Shown here piece by piece: positions 55,632-64,000 of a stretch of DNA of 64,000 bases. The position numbers were made by a program, and so were the translations under genes. Each line of letters starts with the position of its first letter. Position 1 is the first letter of the stretch. The DNA comes from Tillus elongatus (lineage: Eukaryota; Arthropoda; Insecta; Coleoptera; Cleridae), in assembly GCA_964006375.1 (NCBI GenBank), contig OZ023267.1, positions 15,697,471 through 15,761,470 on the forward strand. Direction: 5' to 3'. Below the pieces are notes generated by a model. It ran no database searches, was not told the DNA's origin, and saw only the letters and a program-made list of their open reading frames with translations.

Positions 55632-57154
55632 TTGTCCTCATATCAATATAATATAAAATACATAAAGTCGGACAAAAATGTTACAGCTGATGCATTATCA
55701 CGATTGCCAGTAAATTCAACAGTACAAAATGAAGAAGACATGTCACATATTTGCTACATTCAAGAAAATTTGTCTATCGATTGTAAACAAATTGCTTATG
55801 AAACAAAAAAAGATCCCATTTTTAATAGAGTGGTGGGTTATTGTTTATATGGCTGGCCAGAAAGAAGTAAAATCCCAGAAAGTTTAAAAATTTTTTTTAA
55901 TAAAAGCGAGCAACTTCATGTAGAATTTGGTTGTTTATTATGGGGTTATAGGGTTGTAATTCCTGAAAATCTTAGAAAATCTATGCTAGATGAACTTCAT
56001 TTGAGTCACCTTGGTATTAGTAAGTGCAAATCCTTAGCACGTTAATATACATGGTGGCCCACGACAAGGATATTAAAATAATGTGTCTTAGTTGTGAAAT
56101 CTGTAAGTCTTTACGAACCAATACGGTGAAGACACCATTATCTTCTTGGCCTGTAACGTCAAAGCCCTGGGCTACGTTACATATAGATTTTCTAGGTCCA
56201 TTATTTGATAATAAATATTTAGTTGTCACAGATTCCCATACAAAATGGTTAGAAGTCATTAAAATGAAGTCAACAACCGCAGAAAGAGTAATTTATCATT
56301 TAATAAAACTCTTTTCTTAGTTTGGTTTACCAGACCAGATCGTGTCAGATAATGGGCAACCCTTTTCTTCTGAAGAATTTTCTTCCTATTTGCGATCTAA
56401 TGGCATTAGGCAAACATTTTCTCCCGCTTATCATCCTCAAAGTAATGGTACTTGTGAAAATTAGGTTAAAAGCGTCAAAAATATTTTTAAAAAGGCTCAC
56501 ATGGAAAAACAAAATTTAGATTAAGCTTTATATAGCTTTTTATTTGATTATCGTAATTCTGAGCACTCTACTACAGGTACCAGTCCTGCAAAATTAATGT
56601 TTGGAAGGCAATTAAAGGGTAGATTAGATTTAATTATGCCCAAAGGGGAACAAAGGGTATTAGATAAGCAAGAAAAACAAGTTAGATATTTTAAGGGCAA
56701 AAGTAAAAGTCTGAATGTGGGAGACGAGGTATTGTTAAAAGAATATTCTGCACCTAGTAATCCTACTTGGAAATCTGGTGATATTATCCAACAACGTGGT
56801 TCAGTTGTTTTTGATGTAAAAGATGAATCAGGTAAGAATATAAGGCGACATTCAAATCAATTAATCCCTTGCAAATATCCCAAAAATCGTCATTCTTTAT
56901 CTGGTACAGTCTCAGAAATATTGAATAATAAAAATGTCAATAAGCAGCAATTATCTAGCCCAAGAAATCTGCCTGGCGATACAAGTTTAAATAAAGAGAT
57001 AAATTCACCAGGAATTATTGACATAAATAATCAAACAGATCACATATCATCTGCTCCTGACATTTCTAGCATTAATGAAAATATACCATTTATAAGTTCG
57101 CCTATAAATTGTGTTGATAAACCGTATAATTTGCGCGCTAGGAATAAACGATAA
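55632..57154 (+). pseudogene. Gypsy integrase, several stops
   Basis: Connection region SSYQYNIKYIKS and TADALSRLP, then the zinc-binding part (LHLSHLGISKCKSL, frameshift near 56042, CEICKS), then the DDE core: LHIDFLGPL, VSDNGQPFSSEEF, YHPQSNGTCEN. All three catalytic positions are present, in one frame from about 56090. Stops at 56318-56320, 56462-56464 and 56522-56524 interrupt it. From 56597 the frame is open for 185 codons: MFGRQLKGRLD, VGDEVLLKEYSAP, RRHSNQLIPC, then a Ser/Asn-rich tail ending RARNKR. Confidence 0.85.
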
Positions 57155-57284
57155 ATAATTTTAAGATATTTCTTAATGTTATTTTTTTAAGATATTGTAC
57201 ATAATTTAAATTTGTTTAAATGAAAATATATTGTAATAATTTAAGAATATAAATCATATGTAAATAATGTAAATTAAAAAAAAT

Positions 57285-59062
<1,778 letters not shown>

Positions 59063-59319
59063 ATGTAGATAGTGTTAATATATTTATTTGTGAATTAACA
59101 TTTTAATGCGTATTAGTACTAAGAATATACAATGAGGGTGTGATATATTGTACTAGAGTATATATTCTTATTTATGTTATCATTTTCTCCGTATCATATT
59201 GATAAGGAGTCCTGAAATATTTATACAGAATAAAGTAGTTAAGTTTCAGCTTTCGTTTGATTTTCACTTATATTTCAGTTTGTTAATAAATGTAAATCTC
59301 ATAATATGCAAAGATATTA

Positions 59320-59465
59320 CAGTAGACCTACCAGAAACATATTTTCTGACAACCACCTTTTTACATTCTAAACCCCTGAAGATGGCACGTTAATGTGTTG
59401 AAACGCGTAGGGTTTTGAGAATAAATCAGTTTGTCTGGTAGTAAAAGCCTTTAATTTCCTTCAAC
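59320..59465 (+). repeat. Penelope-like terminal block, copy 1
   Basis: GACCTACCAGAAAC, CTGACAACCACCTTTTT, CTGAAGATGG, GAAACGCGTAGGG and AATAAATCAGTTTGTCTGG, homologous to 18585-18710 in inverted orientation. No coding sequence accompanies it. Confidence 0.6.
59370..59415 (+). ncRNA. Hammerhead-ribozyme-like motif, copy 1
   Basis: Helix I AAACCC (59370-59375) with GGGTTT (59410-59415); core CTGAAGA (59376-59382); helix II GGCAC with GTGTT; GAA (59400-59402); self-complementary ACGCGT; GTA before helix I. Compared with copy 2, helix I and helix II differ in sequence but still pair. Confidence 0.5.
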
Positions 59466-60334
<869 letters not shown>

Positions 60335-60514
60335 CAAAGGCCATATAAAGTTATAAAACCAAAAATGAAAACCCTTACGGAAACTAATATGGTAACGTTA
60401 AGTTCCGATTATTGATTTAATAAAAGTAGATTGTCAGATCTACAAAATTGGGGGGTCAGATTAGTAATGGGGGGTAGTAGTAGTACCACTGGTCAGTAGT
60501 AAGTAAAATACTTA

Positions 60515-60592
60515 CGGTTTACACGTAATGCATATGGGTTCTCTGTAGATTGTATACATATCCACATCGTTCGACATATTTTACTTTACACT
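60515..60592 (-). other. Candidate host exon
   Basis: On the minus strand a pyrimidine-rich TTTTCTGTTTTAG precedes it, it contains ATG with 20 codons (MSNDVDMYTIYREP), and it ends at AAACC|GTAAGT, a good 5' splice site. Both splice signals are visible, but protein support is nil. Confidence 0.3.
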
Positions 60593-61085
60593 AAAACAGA
60601 AAACAAAATAATAACATTAATATACAAGCATATTCTCTATTATTGTTAGTCAGTGTTATTTGGATAAGCAATGAAAGATATAATGCCATAATTTGTTAAA
60701 ATGATCATTAATTAAATTTTTAAAATTTATAACTAGCAAATTTGGAAAGCATTTCAGTTTAAATGAATTTAAAAGAGCCAAAAACCTATATGCAAATAGA
60801 TTAAACTCTTAAGCATGAAATACATACCAAAGAATTATGTTCTAAATCAATTACCTGAAGGTAATGAAAAAATCCCTTGCATGATGTATTTAGATGTAAG
60901 TGTAGTTTTATTTATGTGAACAATGAACTAAAGTTTACCAAATACAGTGTTTGTGTTGTGGAACTTTTAAATCAAGATTGCAGCATATAAACTTAATTAA
61001 TTTATAAATTTATTGTTGACTATGGTTATGTCAAGAAGTAAGGTTAGGCCAAATGTCATTTTTAAGAATAATGATGTTTAAACTT

Positions 61086-61247
61086 ACCGGAAGAACAGCT
61101 GTCAAAATATGTATTAATAATGTCAATAAAGGATGCCTTGATATCAAATATGAGATGAATTTGAGCATCATTTCCGCTTTTGTTATTTTTTATTATTGAG
61201 GGTTGAATAAATTCAGACGCGAGAGAAGCGTCATTATTGCTTCCCAT
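61086..61247 (-). other. Candidate first coding exon of a host gene
   Basis: Minus strand, ATG at 61245-61247 (MGSNNDASLASEF), open for 54 codons up to TCTTCCG|GTAAGTTT, a near-consensus donor site. No stop before the donor, and base composition is less AT-biased than the neighbourhood. I do not recognise the protein. It does not join in frame to the candidate exon at 60515, so the next exon would lie elsewhere. Confidence 0.38.
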
Positions 61248-61259
61248 TTAAATATAAAT

Positions 61260-62481
<1,222 letters not shown>

Positions 62482-64000
62482 CAGTGTGAAACACACTTAT
62501 GGAATAAAATTCATTATTCAACAAAAAATAGTTTTTGTAGACACGTGAAGTTTAATTATCTTATAAACATAGTGAAAGAAATTAAACTCCCACCATTTTA
62601 CCCACACCACTTTATCCATTTTTTAAAAATAGCAACACTACATTTTTTCACCACAATTCGATGAATCATACTTTTCTGAATGCGGAGTTACCCCATATGT
62701 ATGGTCTAATGTTAGAATTTTCGATATAGGCTGGAAATTTAATACCGGAATATTAAAACTAAATAGTCTACCCTGAAATTCAAATTGCGAAAATCAACTA
62801 ATAAAAAACGCCCCTTTCTTATGATAGATGTTCAAAAAGTTCTCCATTCACTTGCACACAACGAAATAATCTGCTCTGGAATTCTTCCATAACTCTGTTC
62901 AACACGTCAGGAATTACGTTCCTAATTTATGTTGTTATTTTCATTTTCAAATAATCCAGCTCAGCAGGTTGCGTTTTATACACTCTGTTTTTAAGATATC
63001 CCCATAAAAAGAAATCAAGAGCTGTAAGATCTGGTGATCTAGCTGGCCATTCTACAAAACCTCTTCGTCCAATCCATCTTTATGGAAAGACTTCGTGTAA
63101 ATACTCCCGTACTTGAACAGCAAAGTGGGGTAGTGCATTGTCTTGTTAAAACTATATCCTTTCATGGGGAATATTAGGTTACATTGCATTAGGATACAAT
63201 TCTGCTAACATTGGGACAACCTGTTATCTTAGTATTTCTAAATATCTTGGACCGTTTAGATTTTTTATAAAAATGGGTACAACTACTCAATCACCAATGA
63301 TACCAGCCCAAACGTTCAACTTCTGAGGACAATAAGTGTGTGTTTGTCGCATTCAGTGGGGGTTTTCGGCAGCCCAGTATGTGCAGCTTTGCCTCTTTAC
63401 ATCGCCATTCAAAAGAAATGTTGCTACATCAAAAAACAGAACGTTAGCAGAAGAAATAACATTTCTATGCAACATGTCCAGCAGTTGTTTACAAAATTGC
63501 AGTCTTCGATCAGAATCACCGCCAATCAACTCTTGAACGTGTTGTAGTTTATAGGAATGCATTTTTTCGTTTTTGAGACACCTTAAAATTGTTGATTGAC
63601 TAATATCATTTTCACGTTCAACTTGACGGGTAGAAGTTGTTGGTTCTTCTTCAAAAGCCAATAAAATATTGAGTTTTACTCTTCTTCAACAAATTTGGAT
63701 ATCCCAGGCAGTGGTTTAACGTGTCCATAATCACGAAACTGTGAATGTATCTTAGACACATTTCCCTAGGTTAGTGGGGTTAAATCTGGATGTTTTCATT
63801 AAATAGGTTGACAACTTGTGCCTGCGTTCTACACATATCACCATACCTAATCATCATTAATATTTCTGTTCGCAGAGTTTCAGGTAAGTATCGCATTATT
63901 AGACCAAAAATTAATTGAAATTATCGGAACAAAATTACGACTAATTTATTAGGAGACCGTGCATTCAACACAAAACACAACAAAATAAAACAGAACCGTT
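62482..64000 (-). mobile_element. Mariner-type (DD41D) transposon C, runs off the window
   Basis: The left end CAGTGTGAAACACACTTATG resembles that of element B (CAGTGTGGAACAGCC) and follows TA at 62480-62481. A broken transposase gene is on the minus strand. The right end lies beyond 64000. Confidence 0.8.
62819..63896 (-). pseudogene. DD41D mariner-type transposase, heavily mutated
   Basis: Minus strand from ATG 63894-63896 (MRYLPETLRTEI) to the TAA at 62819-62821 after FEHLS. Stops and frameshifts appear early (near 63785) and again near 63655. The open piece 63353-63661 covers the second half of the DNA-binding region and a degraded first catalytic block (FFDVA where FSDES is expected). 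Further on QDNALPHFAVQV and WPARSPDLTALD are readable in one frame with a stop between them (after VFP), and the 41-residue spacing is kept. An old, dead copy. Confidence 0.82.

Larger units (their letters stand above)
55077..57154 (+). mobile_element. Gypsy-type LTR retrotransposon pol fragment (no LTRs)
   Basis: RT C-terminus, RNase H, integrase and a C-terminal extension in Ty3/Gypsy order. No LTR, primer site or gag is visible on either side. It is not related to the two errantiviruses by motif text. Confidence 0.82.

Overview
This is an AT-rich, repeat-packed stretch of an arthropod genome, almost certainly an insect. The evidence is the mixture of elements it carries: endogenous errantiviruses with env genes, DD41D mariner-type transposons, a piggyBac element, Penelope-like elements, several LINE fossils, tRNA-headed SINEs and long (AT)n arrays. 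Species cannot be read from the sequence. I found no complete ordinary host gene. At most there are a few candidate host exons near 59.7-61.2 kb (minus strand) and a promoter or first-exon-like stretch near 13.7-14.0 kb.

Layout. 0-2.5 kb: mariner-type element A (214-2520), with one stop in its transposase. 3.3-9.2 kb: errantivirus 1 (3267-9243), with intact gag, gutted pol and an env with one stop. 9.4-11 kb: two LINE fossils on opposite strands. 15.0-17.1 kb: mariner-type element B with an intact 362-aa transposase and 341-bp inverted repeats, the only plausibly active gene I see. 18.6-20.2 kb: Penelope-like remains with a hammerhead-ribozyme-like motif and a LINE nested inside. 23.1-28.2 kb: one copy of a microsatellite-bearing repeat (called R here) that carries a nested piggyBac element (23766-27263) and a nested SINE. 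28.4-33.3 kb: LINE copies, a foldback palindrome and a short direct duplication. 36.7-40.3 kb: more R copies. 40957-43898: an unusual DNA transposon with a 4-bp target duplication and a DUF7869-like gene, itself carrying an R copy. 44.3 kb: LINE fossil. 46.1-49.5 kb: a Penelope-like element split by errantivirus 2 (46402-48901). 51.6-52.7 kb: a LINE endonuclease fragment followed by a mariner fragment. 55.1-57.2 kb: a Gypsy-type pol fragment. 57.3-59.1 kb: the longest R copy. 59.4 kb: a second hammerhead-like motif. From 62.48 kb to the window end: mariner-type element C.

How the parts relate. The window is a record of nested insertions rather than a pathway. Both errantiviruses sit in CGCG targets. 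piggyBac landed on a TTAA inside an R copy that also received a SINE. An R copy interrupts the DUF7869 transposon gene, and errantivirus 2 interrupts a Penelope-like gene. The most interesting items are the DUF7869 transposon with phased subterminal palindromes, the two hammerhead-like motifs whose helices covary, and the R family with its hairpin end and 141-bp tandem units. All protein family calls come from motif recognition by eye; no database search was run.
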